Positions 23,786 through 32,289 of a stretch of DNA of 60,441 nt are shown here, one piece after another. The translations under genes were made by a program, and so were the position numbers. The stretch spans positions 1 through 60,441 of IMG/VR virus record IMGVR_UViG_3300045283_000290. The stretch is one strand, 5' to 3'. How positions within the stretch are numbered: position 1 is the first letter of the stretch; each line of letters opens with the position of its first letter. The notes beneath the pieces were generated by a model, which saw only the letters and a program-made list of their open reading frames with translations, did no database searches and was not told the DNA's origin. This stretch comes from a virus.

Positions 23786-25473
23786 CAGGTGTGCCCCACG
23801 GCGATGTTGGCGCCGAGTATCTGCGGGACCTGGTTCGCGTTGACGAGGACGAGGCTCTGGTTCGCCGAGGCCGCGGTGATGCTCTCGCTCGCGACGGTCT
23901 GCGAGTTGTTTATGTTGTAGGTCCCGGTGCCGCCGGTCCCGGTGCCGAACGAGACGATCGACGTCGACGGAAGGATGTTGCCGGTGGAATCGAAGAGCGT
24001 CTGGCCCACCGCGAGCGTCCCCGAGCTGACCGCCGTCACGGTCAGCACGGTCCCCGCGATCGAGCCGGTAACGACGGCGCCGGAGGTGTTGGCGGAGCCG
24101 ATGGTGATCGCGGCGACCTGCGCCCACGACCCGAGCGCCGCGATCGCGGGGATGTAGGAGCCCGCGTAGATCGTCTGCCCGATGCGCGCGCGCAGCCCCG
24201 CCTGGACCGGCTGGGTGGTGAGCGCGGAGTTCATCGTCTCCGCGGCGACGGTCTGAGAGACCGAGACCGTGTAGGTCCCCGTGCCGCCGGTGCCGGAGAG
24301 GAATCCGGTGACCTGCGTCCCGGCGGTCAGCAGGCCGGTGTTGTCGGAGAGGACCTGCCCGACCGCGATCACGCCCGACACCAGCGAGGAAACAGTGAGC
24401 GTGTTGCCGGCGATCGAGCCGACGAAGACCGCGCCGCTGCCGATGATGCCCTGCGTGAACGCCGCGATGACGGCCTGCTGCACCAGCGCGACCGTGTTCG
24501 ACGGCAGCAGCGGCGAGTTGACCAGCGTGACCGAGAACAGGAACTGGAGCGGCGACGGGATCGTGAACTTGACGCTGTAGGCGATCGGCGCCGAGTAGAG
24601 CGGGTTGCTGTCGAACGCGGTGACGGTGGTCGTCCCGGTGTAGGCGCAGCCCGGCGCCTTCTTCGAGAGGATGGCCTGCGCGACCGCCGCCTGCGCGCCG
24701 CCGGCGACGCACAGATAGATCGAGTTCGCCGCGACCGAGACGCCTCCGACCGTGACCGGCGCGGCCGTCGCGTTGTCGAAGCCGAAGAAGTCGAGGACGC
24801 CGGGCACCTTCGCCAGCGCGCCCACGATCGAGCCGATGGCGCCGAAGCTGTTGCCGGCCACCGCGCTCTGCCGGCGCTGCTCGAGCGCCTGGCGGCTCTC
24901 CGTCGCCGTGCCGACGATGCCGGAGACGAGCGTCGCCGTGTCCCACCCCGAGATGGCCTGATAGATCGTGACCGAGGTCGGCACCGGCACCGGGCCCGGC
25001 GTCGTGCACGCGAACGAGAGCGTGATGTTTCCTCCGCCGCCCGGGAGCGTGCCGGCCCCGGTGCAGGCGTAGAGGTTGCCGCTCGCGTCCTGCACCAGCG
25101 CGGCCGGCGTCGGCGGCGTCGAGCCGTCCGGGATGAGCGCGCTGGATCCCGAGCACTGCACCTGGAGGACGGTCGGCTGCGCCGCGTTGCGCTGGAGGCC
25201 GGAGAGTCGCGCGATCGCGTCCTGCATGCGCCCGGTCGCGAACGCGGGGTCGACCTGCGCGGCGTAATAGATAATCTGCTGGTACGCGCTGCTGATGATC
25301 GCCGCGGTGGTCGAGGCGAGCTGCCCCTGCGGCGTGTTGAGGTTGAAGTTTAGCGTCTTCCCGAACGCCGCCGAGATGTCGGCCTGGTAGCCGGCGAGGA
25401 TGGCCGGACCGGACGGCGCGATCGGGCCGGCCGCGGTCCACGAGATCGGAGGGACGCTGGTGCCGCCGGCCAT
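23785..25473 (-). CDS. baseplate J-like protein with two inserted Ig-like modules
   Basis: 562 residues. The N-terminal third ([68 protein letters not shown]) is the gpJ/Mu gp47 baseplate wedge pattern. The C-terminal third carries two copies of a module ending [19 protein letters not shown] and [19 protein letters not shown]. These insert in an otherwise conserved J domain. It forms the baseplate wedge of the contractile tail. Coupled to both neighbours by 1- to 4-base overlaps. Confidence 0.85.
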   Translation of the reverse strand: MAGGTSVPPISWTAAGPIAPSGPAILAGYQADISAAFGKTLNFNLNTPQGQLASTTAAIISSAYQQIIYYAAQVDPAFATGRMQDAIARLSGLQRNAAQPTVLQVQCSGSSALIPDGSTPPTPAALVQDASGNLYACTGAGTLPGGGGNITLSFACTTPGPVPVPTSVTIYQAISGWDTATLVSGIVGTATESRQALEQRRQSAVAGNSFGAIGSIVGALAKVPGVLDFFGFDNATAAPVTVGGVSVAANSIYLCVAGGAQAAVAQAILSKKAPGCAYTGTTTVTAFDSNPLYSAPIAYSVKFTIPSPLQFLFSVTLVNSPLLPSNTVALVQQAVIAAFTQGIIGSGAVFVGSIAGNTLTVSSLVSGVIAVGQVLSDNTGLLTAGTQVTGFLSGTGGTGTYTVSVSQTVAAETMNSALTTQPVQAGLRARIGQTIYAGSYIPAIAALGSWAQVAAITIGSANTSGAVVTGSIAGTVLTVTAVSSGTLAVGQTLFDSTGNILPSTSIVSFGTGTGGTGTYNINNSQTVASESITAASANQSLVLVNANQVPQILGANIAVGHT

Positions 25474-25856
25474 CAGAATGTTCCCTGCGGGATTGAGACC
25501 GCGAATGGCGCCGTCGCGATCTGGCCCGACGACGCCGAGATGACCTGGACTTGGCCGGAGAGGGCGCGCGCGGAGAGCGCGGAGATGAACACCTGCGCGG
25601 CCACGACGTCGTCCACGGTCAGCGCCGCGTCGACGAGCTTCTTCTTGATGAGCGCGAGCGGCGGCGGCGTCACGCCGAGGATTTGCTGCAGCCACGGCAC
25701 GCCGACGGTCGTGTCCCAGTAGCACTCGCCCAGGAACGTCAGGATGGCCGAGGCCGCGTCCTGCGCGAGCGCCGCCGGCTCGTCCAACGTCGCGATGTTC
25801 CCGTTGGCATCGAGCGTGAGGTCCCACGTACTGTCGAGGGCGAGCGTTGACGGCAT
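25473..25856 (-). CDS. baseplate wedge protein (gpW/gp25/Mu gp46-like)
   Basis: 127 residues. [40 protein letters not shown] and PWLQQILG are the core of the phage W/gp25 lysozyme-like baseplate family (Mu gp46). In contractile tails this protein connects the wedge to the sheath. It lies immediately upstream of gpJ, as in Mu and P2. The stop and the gpJ ATG overlap. Confidence 0.85.
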   Translation of the reverse strand: MPSTLALDSTWDLTLDANGNIATLDEPAALAQDAASAILTFLGECYWDTTVGVPWLQQILGVTPPPLALIKKKLVDAALTVDDVVAAQVFISALSARALSGQVQVISASSGQIATAPFAVSIPQGTF

Positions 25857-25888
25857 CCGAGGAATCCCCCGCGGCGATTCCGAACCGT

Positions 25889-25908
25889 TAGCACGTTTCC
25901 ACGTGCTA
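25889..25908 (-). other. stem-loop overlapping a stop codon
   Basis: Perfect 8-bp stem TAGCACGT/ACGTGCTA with a 4-base loop; the first TAG of the minus-strand stem is the stop codon of the 25906-26583 gene. No T tract follows, so it is not a standard terminator. It might be an RNA-processing or stability element between spike and wedge genes. Confidence 0.4.
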
Positions 25909-26583
25909 CGGCACCGTCACCGCAACGCCGTTGACCTTGAAGACGGTGGTGACGAGGTTGATCTGCCCGGCTGTCATCTGAATCTGGTTCGCCGGCGTGT
26001 TGCAGTCGGTGATGTTGACCCCACCCGCCGAGGTCGTGATCGTGTTGCCCTTGCCATCCTTGAGCACCGCGGTCCCGTCGGGCTTGAGCCAGAGGTACTG
26101 CGTCGGCGCCTTGTTGAGGCAGCCGCCGACATAGATGCCGTCCGCGACGCTCATCCGCCGCCAGGAGCCCGGCGTCACGCTGCCGGCCTGGACCGAGCGG
26201 CCGGCGGTCAGCGCCGCGACGAGGTGCGAGATGTCCTGGCTCGCGGCGATGAGGAAGCCGTAGTCGCCCACGACCGGGTCGGCGACGATGGCCCACGCGC
26301 CGGCCTGGACGCGGAAGTAGGGCAGCCCCGAGACTTTCCCCGCCGGCGTCGTGTTGCCGGAGCCGTCGATCGAGCTGACGAGAAGCTGGACGTCGACCGT
26401 GCCCGCGGCGCCAGGCGGCCCGCCGGCGCCGGGATGCACGGCGGTGACCTGGACCGGCCGCATGACGTCCAGCTCGGCGAGGAGCTGCTGGACGATGAAG
26501 CATGTCACCGTGAACGGCGAGTTGCTGTCGAACGGCGTCTGGAAGCCCGCCCCGGTGCCGCTGCCGCTGCCCTGCGTCGTCAT
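25906..26583 (-). CDS. baseplate spike/hub protein (gpV/Mu gp45-like)
   Basis: 225 residues. PVQVTAVHPGAGGPPGAAGT VDVQLLV is an OB-fold-like segment. It is followed by VADPVVGDYGFLIAASQDIS and a C-terminal beta-helix-like part (PDGTAVLKDGKGNTITTSAG GVNI, NQIQMTAGQINLVTTVFKVN), as in central spike proteins of contractile tails. It would form the trimeric membrane-piercing tip. The ATG overlaps the stop of the hub gene. Confidence 0.8.
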   Translation of the reverse strand: MTTQGSGSGTGAGFQTPFDSNSPFTVTCFIVQQLLAELDVMRPVQVTAVHPGAGGPPGAAGTVDVQLLVSSIDGSGNTTPAGKVSGLPYFRVQAGAWAIVADPVVGDYGFLIAASQDISHLVAALTAGRSVQAGSVTPGSWRRMSVADGIYVGGCLNKAPTQYLWLKPDGTAVLKDGKGNTITTSAGGVNITDCNTPANQIQMTAGQINLVTTVFKVNGVAVTVP

Positions 26584-27581
26584 GCCGGCCCCGCGGGCGG
26601 GAGGATGGTCGGCGCGAAGTTCGGGTTGTAGGCGTACAGGATCGAGGCCCAGTCCCCCTTCTCCACCTGCGCGTCGAGCGCGAGGTCGAGCTTGTTGACC
26701 GCCCACTGTGTCGGGAATTTTGAGGACGCCGACGTGTTGCCCTTCGCGGCCTGCACCGCCGCGATGCCGGAGAGGACGCTGCTCTCGACCTGCACGAGCC
26801 CGTTGAACGCGATGAGCGGATTAAACAGGGTCTTGACCATGATGCCCTGCTGCGTGAACGACGGCGACGTTATCATGCCGGTCGCCTTCGAGATGACGGG
26901 GACCTGCGCGCCGCCGAGGTTGCCGCCCTTGCCGAGCGGCCAGATGCCCATGGTCGCCGGATTGACGAATCCCCACGTGATGCGGGCCTGCCGCGCCAGC
27001 TTGTCGGCCTGCCGCTTGAGCGAGCCCTCGAGGTAGACGTTCGATAGCTTGACGTTGACGCCGAAGTTCTGAAATCCGACGTTCATCTGCCGGGCAATGC
27101 CGGACATGATCGACGCGACGTCCTGAGAGCCCGGGAAGCTCGACGGCGGCGAGTTCACCACCGCATCGGCGAGACCGATCAAACAATCAAAGATGAATGC
27201 GACCGAGGGCTGCGCGGAGTAGTCCGCGTAGGCGTACTGGATGATGCCGGTGAAGATCGAGGTCAGGCCGGTCTTCGCGTCGCCGGCGGCGATCGTCAGC
27301 TTGTTCTTCGGGACCAGATTGAAGACCAGCCCGAGCGTCGAGAGCTGGTTCATCAGGCTCGGCGTCATCCCCCAGACCTTCACCTCGGCGCGCCCGTCGG
27401 CCGGCGAGCCCGAGTTTTGCACGCGGACCGAGGTGCGCAGCTGCTTGGAGATGTCCTTGAGCGCGCCGTCGCTCAGAACGACGGTGTCGGTCCCGCTCTC
27501 CAGGAAGGTGGACGGCTGGTTCGTTCCCGGGTTTGGCGCCAGCTGCACCGTGACCGTGATGACGCGCTGGATGAATGGCAC
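26580..27581 (-). CDS. baseplate hub protein (gpD/Mu gp44-like)
   Basis: 333 residues. VQNSGSPADGRAEVKVWGMT PSLMNQLSTLG is the start of hub proteins in this gene neighbourhood, and residues about 140-300 (IMSGIARQMNVGFQNFGVNV, RQADKLARQARITWGFVNPA) fit a gpD-type hub that connects tail tube and spike. Gene order hub - spike - W - J matches other contractile phages. Assignment rests on position and partial motif resemblance. Confidence 0.65.
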   Translation of the reverse strand: MPFIQRVITVTVQLAPNPGTNQPSTFLESGTDTVVLSDGALKDISKQLRTSVRVQNSGSPADGRAEVKVWGMTPSLMNQLSTLGLVFNLVPKNKLTIAAGDAKTGLTSIFTGIIQYAYADYSAQPSVAFIFDCLIGLADAVVNSPPSSFPGSQDVASIMSGIARQMNVGFQNFGVNVKLSNVYLEGSLKRQADKLARQARITWGFVNPATMGIWPLGKGGNLGGAQVPVISKATGMITSPSFTQQGIMVKTLFNPLIAFNGLVQVESSVLSGIAAVQAAKGNTSASSKFPTQWAVNKLDLALDAQVEKGDWASILYAYNPNFAPTILPPAGPA

Positions 27582-27582
27582 G

Positions 27583-27900
27583 TCACGGCCCCAGCGTCGC
27601 CGGCAGGTCGCCGGGGGCGACGTACACCAGCTGCCAACGCGAGCCGAGCCCGGTGTAGATCGGGTCCGCCGACCCCTGCTGGTCCCAGAAGACGAGGTCG
27701 CCGGAGAAGCCGAGATACGGCGACCGCACGATGCGGTTGAGGTTCTCGCACGGCACCGACGCGACGATCAGCGTCGTCCCGACGAAAAGCGTGAGGAACA
27801 ACCCGAACTGATACTGAAAGAGGTTGATGGTGCAGGTCTGCGTCCCGAGCTGCGCCTGGAAGGACTGGTTCGGGATCGGCTGGAGCGGAATGATCTGCAT
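27583..27900 (-). CDS. baseplate plug-type protein (DUF6983-like)
   Basis: 105 residues: MQIIPLQPIPNQSFQAQLGT then INLFQYQFGLFLTLFVGTTL, IVRSPYLGFSGDLVFWDQQG and LGSRWQLVYV. The pattern F-x-x-x-L-x-x-Q-x-x-x-I-x-L... with a late 'Y-x-G-L-G-x-R-W-x-L-x-Y' matches small baseplate plug proteins of phages. Two overlapping bases with the preceding gene. Likely a small baseplate component near the hub. Confidence 0.65.
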   Translation of the reverse strand: MQIIPLQPIPNQSFQAQLGTQTCTINLFQYQFGLFLTLFVGTTLIVASVPCENLNRIVRSPYLGFSGDLVFWDQQGSADPIYTGLGSRWQLVYVAPGDLPATLGP

Positions 27901-28577
27901 CACTGCACCGAGCCGCTCGGAAAGAACGTGCTCACGTAGGACGAGCCGTTCGATGACGTCGACGGGATGGTCGAGGTCGGCTGCACGAGCCCGGTCGACT
28001 GCGGCGGCGCGTCGCCCGGCTGCTTCGTGCTCGTGAAGGTGGGCGAGCCGGCGACCGGAATCTCCTTGAACCAGAGGTCGACGAGTATCAACTGCACGCC
28101 GCGCCGCGCCTCCCGCCGCGGGATGCTGATGTGCTCGACGTTGCAGCCGCTGTAGATCGTCTCCGGCGTGACGACGTCGAAGAGCGCCATCGAGGTCGCG
28201 ATCGCGGAGCACGAACTGAGGAACGCCTGGCGGTTCTGCGGCGAGCCGGTGCACCCGAGCGTGATCTTCACGTCGAAGGGCATCGTCACCTTGTTGTAGC
28301 TCTGGAACGCTCCCTGCTCCTGCGGGTAGTTCGAGATCGGGAAGTCCTGCGCGTACTCGAAGTCGATCGTCGAGGCGAAGCACGGCAGGAGGTTCGGGAC
28401 GCCGAGCAGGGCGGCCACCGACTGAATCGGCCCGAGCAGGGCGGAGAGCTGCAGGCCGACCTGCGTCGCCGGCTGGATCACCGGCCGGCCGTTGAGGTAG
28501 ACGCCCCACGCCGGCTGCGAGAGCGCCAGCGAAGCCAAGGCCACGGCGTCGGCGATGAGAAGCGCGGGGTTCGCCAT
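27900..28577 (-). CDS. tail/baseplate protein, Dit-like by position
   Basis: 225 residues. GVYLNGRPVIQPATQVGLQL, FEYAQDFPISNYPQEQGAFQ SYNKVTMPFDVKITLGC and VDLWFKEIPV are recognisable. The second motif is conserved in proteins that lie between tape measure and hub in such myophages. It probably sits at the tail-tube/baseplate junction. The last 35 residues are Ser/Thr/Pro-rich and likely flexible. Confidence 0.65.
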   Translation of the reverse strand: MANPALLIADAVALASLALSQPAWGVYLNGRPVIQPATQVGLQLSALLGPIQSVAALLGVPNLLPCFASTIDFEYAQDFPISNYPQEQGAFQSYNKVTMPFDVKITLGCTGSPQNRQAFLSSCSAIATSMALFDVVTPETIYSGCNVEHISIPRREARRGVQLILVDLWFKEIPVAGSPTFTSTKQPGDAPPQSTGLVQPTSTIPSTSSNGSSYVSTFFPSGSVQ

Positions 28578-28584
28578 GGCGGCC

Positions 28585-30102
28585 TCAGTTGTGGTTCGCG
28601 GCGCCGGCGGTCACGCCGCGGTCGATCGCGCCGCCGATGTCGCGCGCGATGCCCGGCGCGTCGGTCGCCTGCGTCTGGATGTTGATGGTCCCGATCGACA
28701 CCGTCGTCCCGGCCCCCGGCGGCCGCGGCCCTCCGCCGCGAAGCTCCTCGCGGAACGTAGCATACCGGCCGGCGCTCTGCGTGGCCTGGCTGCCGCCGGG
28801 CAGACTCGGCCAGCGCTGGTTGAGCATCCCGACCGCCGCAGAGAAGTCGCCGCGGTCCAGCGCGGCCGCGGCGTCGGGGTGGAAGCGCCGGATGAACTGC
28901 TCGGTCGCGCGCCGCTGCGCGCCGTAGTCCCCGACCGCGGGGTCCGGGATCCCGGCGCCGATGGCGTCGCGCCGGGTCGCGCTCGTGAACTGGAAGAACC
29001 CGCGCGCGCTCGACTGCGTGCTCGGCGCGCCGGTGTGCGAGGTCTCCAGGAAGGACAGGCCAGAGAGAAAGTTCTCCCAGTGCGCGCTCGCCGACGCGGC
29101 CGCGGCCGGCGCGCGGGCAGCCTGCATCCGGGCGCCGAGGAGTTCGAGGCCGGCCGTCCGCTGCTCGGACGACACCCCCATCGGCGCCATGCCGAGCTTG
29201 CCCCGCAACCAGTTCTCCAGGCCGACCATTCCCGACGCGTCCTCGAGGCGCGACCGAGCCGCCGCCTCCCTCGCACCCGGCGCGTTGGTAATCTGCGCCA
29301 GGATGCTCGTCGCCGCGTTCATCGTGCCGCTGAGGAAACCGGCCGAGGTCGTCACCACGTTGCGCCAGAGGTTCGTCCATGCGTTGTCGACCTGGCCGAC
29401 CGCCGCCTGGTAGCGCTTCGCCGCCTGCGTGCTCTCGTCGGTCGCCGTGCCGGCCTCGCGCGCGTTCTTGATGTACTGCTCCATCGCCAGCCGGCCCATC
29501 AGCGCGAAGTTAATCATCTCCTGGTTCGCGCCCGGGATCATCTGCAGGAACGCCTTCGCCGCGGCAGGGTCCATGCCGGAGATCGCATCCGAAAGCTCGA
29601 GCCACAGCTGGCCGGAGGTCTTCAGGTTCCGGTTCTGGTCGTAGAGGCTGATGCCGAGCCGCGAGAGCACGCCGAGCATCTGAGACTGGCCGGTGAGCTG
29701 AAAGCGGTTCATCTCGCCGGAGAGGCCGGCGAGCGCGGCGCTGGCGCCCTCGGCGGTGCCGCCGGCCTGCTTCATGCCGCCCTGCCACGCCGACACGTCG
29801 CGCACGCTCATGTCCATCGTGTGCGCGAGCCGGCCGGTAGCGGCGTCGAGGTTCGCGACGTTGTCGATGAAGTGCTTGAAGCCGAAGCCGCCGACGATGG
29901 CGGCGAGCCCGCCGAGGAATCCGCGCCGCAGCGTGTCGAGCGTCCCGACGACCTTGTTGACCGCCGTCTCGGTGCCGCGCGCGCTGCGCACGGCCTGCTC
30001 CTCGAAGGTGCGCAGCTGGCGCATCGACTCCTGCGCGCCCCGCGTGAACTTCGACGGGTCGAGGCCAAGCTCGAGGACGAGCGAGTCGATGACGGTCGGC
30101 AC
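28585..30102 (-). CDS. tape measure protein with a lysozyme-like domain
   Basis: 505 residues, short for a tape measure. The N-terminal half has helical tape-measure features (GAQESMRQLRTFEEQAVRSA, FLGGLAAIVGGFGFKHFIDN, DVSAWQGGMKQAGGTAEGAS). Residues about 335-455 resemble lambda-type transglycosylase/lysozyme domains: FLSGLSFLETSH (candidate catalytic Glu), SSARGFFQFTSATRRDA and ALDRGDFSAAVGMLNQRWPS LPGG. The domain would open peptidoglycan during DNA entry. It lies between the chaperone genes and baseplate genes, the usual place. A length of about 500 residues predicts a short tail. Confidence 0.8.
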   Translation of the reverse strand: MPTVIDSLVLELGLDPSKFTRGAQESMRQLRTFEEQAVRSARGTETAVNKVVGTLDTLRRGFLGGLAAIVGGFGFKHFIDNVANLDAATGRLAHTMDMSVRDVSAWQGGMKQAGGTAEGASAALAGLSGEMNRFQLTGQSQMLGVLSRLGISLYDQNRNLKTSGQLWLELSDAISGMDPAAAKAFLQMIPGANQEMINFALMGRLAMEQYIKNAREAGTATDESTQAAKRYQAAVGQVDNAWTNLWRNVVTTSAGFLSGTMNAATSILAQITNAPGAREAAARSRLEDASGMVGLENWLRGKLGMAPMGVSSEQRTAGLELLGARMQAARAPAAAASASAHWENFLSGLSFLETSHTGAPSTQSSARGFFQFTSATRRDAIGAGIPDPAVGDYGAQRRATEQFIRRFHPDAAAALDRGDFSAAVGMLNQRWPSLPGGSQATQSAGRYATFREELRGGGPRPPGAGTTVSIGTINIQTQATDAPGIARDIGGAIDRGVTAGAANHN

Positions 30103-30104
30103 GG

Positions 30105-30455
30105 CTATGTCCCGAGGTAGCGGTCTGTGAGTTCAAGCGGGAGCGCGGGCAGCGGCACGCGCTGCCCCTTCAGGGCGTGCGTGCAGTCGGGCAGGAACTC
30201 AATCTCGCCGGCGCGGAGGAAGTAGTGGCAGACCGACGAGCATGCCTGCGGCTGATACTCCGGCATGTCCGGCGTGTTCACCTTGACGTGGACGCTCGGC
30301 GCGAAGGTCGGCGCCTCGATGTTGCCGTCCCACGTCCATTTGGCGCCCGACGAGTTCGGCGCGTCGATCGCGATCTGGTGCATGCCTCGGCAGCCCGGGC
30401 ACCAGTGGGCGAGCCCGCCGACAATACTGCGCAGCTTCGTTCCGACCTGGCCCAT
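30105..30455 (-). CDS. DUF6527-like small phage protein
   Basis: 116 residues. LAHWCPGCRGMHQIAI, WTWDGNIEAPTFAPSVHV, CHYFLRAGEIEFLPDCTHAL and GQRVPLPALPLE match a small phage protein family with a CxxC zinc knuckle and PTF-x-PSV motif (DUF6527). Biochemical role unknown. Coupled with the nucleotidyltransferase-like gene by an ATGA-type overlap. Confidence 0.7.
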   Translation of the reverse strand: MGQVGTKLRSIVGGLAHWCPGCRGMHQIAIDAPNSSGAKWTWDGNIEAPTFAPSVHVKVNTPDMPEYQPQACSSVCHYFLRAGEIEFLPDCTHALKGQRVPLPALPLELTDRYLGT

Positions 30456-30883
30456 CAGCCGCCCCCGGGGTACTTCGGCACGACGACGTCGCGCGAGAGG
30501 AAGAGGCCGATCGCGCTGCGCGGGTTATCCTCCGCGCGCGGGTACATCCGGTTCGCCTGCGTCATGCGCTGAATCTGAAAATCGACCGGCAGGCCGGTGC
30601 GGTTCTTGAGCCACTCCGATGTCGCCGCGCATATCAGCGACCAGAAGCCGTCGAGCGCGGGGTTGCCCTCGCCGCCCTTCAGCGTGGGGAAAAGGCGGTC
30701 GAAGTCCTTGTCCGCGAGGATCACGCGGATGTCGACGTCGCGCCAGTCCCGCTTCTTCAGGCACGAGCCGCAGAGGAAGACGCTGCCGTGCTCGAACGCA
30801 TCCTGCAGCGCGGCGCAGGCCAGCGTGAGGTTGTGGTACTCGGCACCGCCGAGCCAGTTCGCCCGCCTCACTCCCCCGAGCAT
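30455..30883 (-). CDS. nucleotidyltransferase-fold-like protein in the tail operon
   Basis: 142 residues. FLCGSCLKKRDWRDVDIRVI LAD contains the G-S-x(n)-D-x-D pattern of minimal nucleotidyltransferases (G38-S39, D48 and D50), and VDFQIQRMTQANRMYPR could supply the third acidic residue and strand. Such folds transfer AMP or other nucleotides to proteins, tRNA or antibiotics. The location between tail chaperone and tape measure is unexpected for an enzyme. It could instead be a degenerate fold with a structural role. Confidence 0.5.
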   Translation of the reverse strand: MLGGVRRANWLGGAEYHNLTLACAALQDAFEHGSVFLCGSCLKKRDWRDVDIRVILADKDFDRLFPTLKGGEGNPALDGFWSLICAATSEWLKNRTGLPVDFQIQRMTQANRMYPRAEDNPRSAIGLFLSRDVVVPKYPGGG

Positions 30884-30905
30884 CTCTCATCGCCCATGGC
30901 CGTCC

Positions 30906-31591
30906 TCAGTAGTCGAAGTCGACGCTCCCGCGCTCGCGCCGGAGCCGCTTCGCCGTGATTCGCGCATTGTGCTGGTTGACCTCGTGGACCTCAAGCAGGT
31001 CGTAGAGGTCCTCGAGCCCGTAGACCGTCTGAAGCTCGCGCAGCGTCGCCAGCCGCTCCGAGACGACGATTGCTATGCCGGGGGGGATGTTTCGGTACTC
31101 GGCGAAACCCCCTCCGGCGTCATGATGAGACTGACCAAGTGAGAGAGGGCGTCGCCGGGAGAAAAACCCGTGTGAAGTCTTATTACCTCCGATCTCAGCC
31201 ACAAGCGAGTGGCGACCTCCTCGATGTCGTCGTCGCTCACGATCGGCGTCGCCACCGGCTCCCCGGTCTCCTTGTCGCGCGCGCTCGGGTCGCGGATTAT
31301 TTTCACGCACTCGAGCAGCTCGTTAAGGATCGGAACGATCTCCTCGGCCCGCATCTGACCGCGCAGGAACGTCTGAATCCCGAAGATGGCGATCGCCCTC
31401 ATCCCCATGCCGAGCGCGCGGTCGAGGTTGATGTCGACGCCGCCGCGGTTGTAGGCGAGGATCGCGCGGATGGCCCACTCCTCGGCACGCGCGGCCGGCC
31501 ACTCGGTCAGGAGGAAGTGTTTGCTCGTCGGCTCGCGGTCGCGGCCGTACTTCGGGTCGCTCGGGACCACGACGACTTCGGTCTTGCGCAT
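30906..31591 (-). CDS. tail assembly chaperone, long form made by -1 frameshift (gpGT-like)
   Basis: Predicted fusion: the 172-residue frame (31591 to 31073) is read until the C7 run, slips back one base and continues as GIAIVVSERLATLRELQTVY GLEDLYDLLEVHEVNQHNAR and ends at 30906, giving roughly 230 residues. The added part has no start codon of its own close to the slip site. Tail chaperones of this type (lambda G and G-T) coat the tape measure protein during tail-tube assembly and lie just upstream of its gene, as here. Confidence 0.7.
31073..31591 (-). CDS. tail assembly chaperone, short form (gpG-like)
   Basis: 172 residues: MRKTEVVVVPSDPKYGRDRE, TSKHFLLTEWPAARAEEWAI RAILAYN, LGMGMRAIAIFGIQTFLRG and SPGDALSHLVSLIMTPEGVS. 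The KHFLLTEWPA...EEW pattern and position between tube and tape measure identify it as the first tail chaperone. It ends four codons after the slippery stretch (..CCC CCG GCA TAG), as is typical of frameshifting chaperone genes. Confidence 0.75.
   Translation of the reverse strand: MRKTEVVVVPSDPKYGRDREPTSKHFLLTEWPAARAEEWAIRAILAYNRGGVDINLDRALGMGMRAIAIFGIQTFLRGQMRAEEIVPILNELLECVKIIRDPSARDKETGEPVATPIVSDDDIEEVATRLWLRSEVIRLHTGFSPGDALSHLVSLIMTPEGVSPSTETSPPA
31080..31086 (-). promoter_or_regulatory. slippery heptamer C CCC CCC for -1 ribosomal frameshift
   Basis: Seven consecutive C on the minus strand, preceded by AT and followed by GGCATAG. In the zero frame it reads TCC CCC CCG GCA TAG. A one-base slip back gives CCC GGC ATA GCA and opens the downstream frame. 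Both tRNA positions can re-pair after slipping. The stop six bases after the site matches other tail chaperone signals. Confidence 0.7.
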
Positions 31592-31592
31592 C

Positions 31593-31832
31593 TCACTCCC
31601 CGCTCGGCTTGAGGCGCGGGTAGCTCGCCGGGCCGGCCGCGGGGTCGGTCGGCTGCGGCTTCTCCTCGCGCGCGACGCCGAAGTCGGCCGGCACCAGGAA
31701 CTCGACGCGGGTGATGATGAGGCCGGTGACGTCGTCGAACTCGACCGCCTTCACGTACGGGCAGAGCCGGTGTTCGCCGCCGCACCAGCGGCAGGGTTTT
31801 TCTGCGGGGGCCTCGCTCATCCCCGCGACCAT
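31593..31832 (-). CDS. small cysteine-containing protein
   Basis: 79 residues (or 75 from the second ATG at 31820). AEKPCRWCGGEHRLCPYVKA has C-x2-C ... C and a His, a possible zinc knuckle, followed by FDDVTGLIITRVEFLVPADF. Found between tube and tail chaperone genes; an accessory tail or assembly protein is likely by position. No recognised family. Confidence 0.6.
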   Translation of the reverse strand: MVAGMSEAPAEKPCRWCGGEHRLCPYVKAVEFDDVTGLIITRVEFLVPADFGVAREEKPQPTDPAAGPASYPRLKPSGE

Positions 31833-31853
31833 GACAGGCGCGGGGACGATTGT

Positions 31854-32279
31854 CTACGCCGGCGCCGGCAGGGCGAGATTCCAGGTGATGTGATACGGCC
31901 GCGGCTGCACCAGCTTCTTCGCGCTCGGGAGCTTGTAGCCGGTGAGGTAGCCGTTCGAGAGGACGATCTTCAGCCCGATCGACGGGAGCCGGATGACGCC
32001 GTTGGCGAGGTACGCCTGGCCGGTGGCGACCTGCTGCGCGTTCCATGTGTCGAAGACCGCGTTCGAGGCCGAGTCCGCCTGCAGGATGACCCGCTGCGGC
32101 TGCGGCTTCCAAACAAAGCCGCCGGAGAGGATGCCGTCGACGCCCATCATGGTCTCGACGCTCTCGATCTGGTCGAGGTCGAATACGTCGTCGGCCGCGA
32201 AGCCCTGGATGTTCTGCGGGATCGGAAAGACCGACGCGATCTGAAGCGAGAGCGTGGCGTTCGCTGCGCTGATGTCCAT
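31854..32279 (-). CDS. tail tube protein
   Basis: 141 residues: MDISAANATLSLQIASVFPI PQNIQGFAADDVFDLDQIES VETMMGVDGILSGGFVWKPQ. Length, position directly after the sheath gene and the alternating strand pattern (QRVILQADSASNAVFDTWNA QQ) match tail tube proteins of contractile phages carrying DUF3383-type sheaths. It would polymerise as hexameric rings in the virion. Confidence 0.75.
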   Translation of the reverse strand: MDISAANATLSLQIASVFPIPQNIQGFAADDVFDLDQIESVETMMGVDGILSGGFVWKPQPQRVILQADSASNAVFDTWNAQQVATGQAYLANGVIRLPSIGLKIVLSNGYLTGYKLPSAKKLVQPRPYHITWNLALPAPA

Positions 32280-32289
32280 GGCGTTCCCC

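Noticed and set aside
23791-25353. A 520-codon plus-strand frame opposite the baseplate J gene
   Set aside because: Composition is nearly all Arg/Asp/Gly/Ala with no protein-like pattern, and the opposite strand encodes a recognisable baseplate protein.
25857-25905. Hairpin after the spike gene as a rho-independent terminator
   Set aside because: No T tract follows on the minus strand, and the downstream baseplate genes must be co-expressed. Kept only as a stem-loop.
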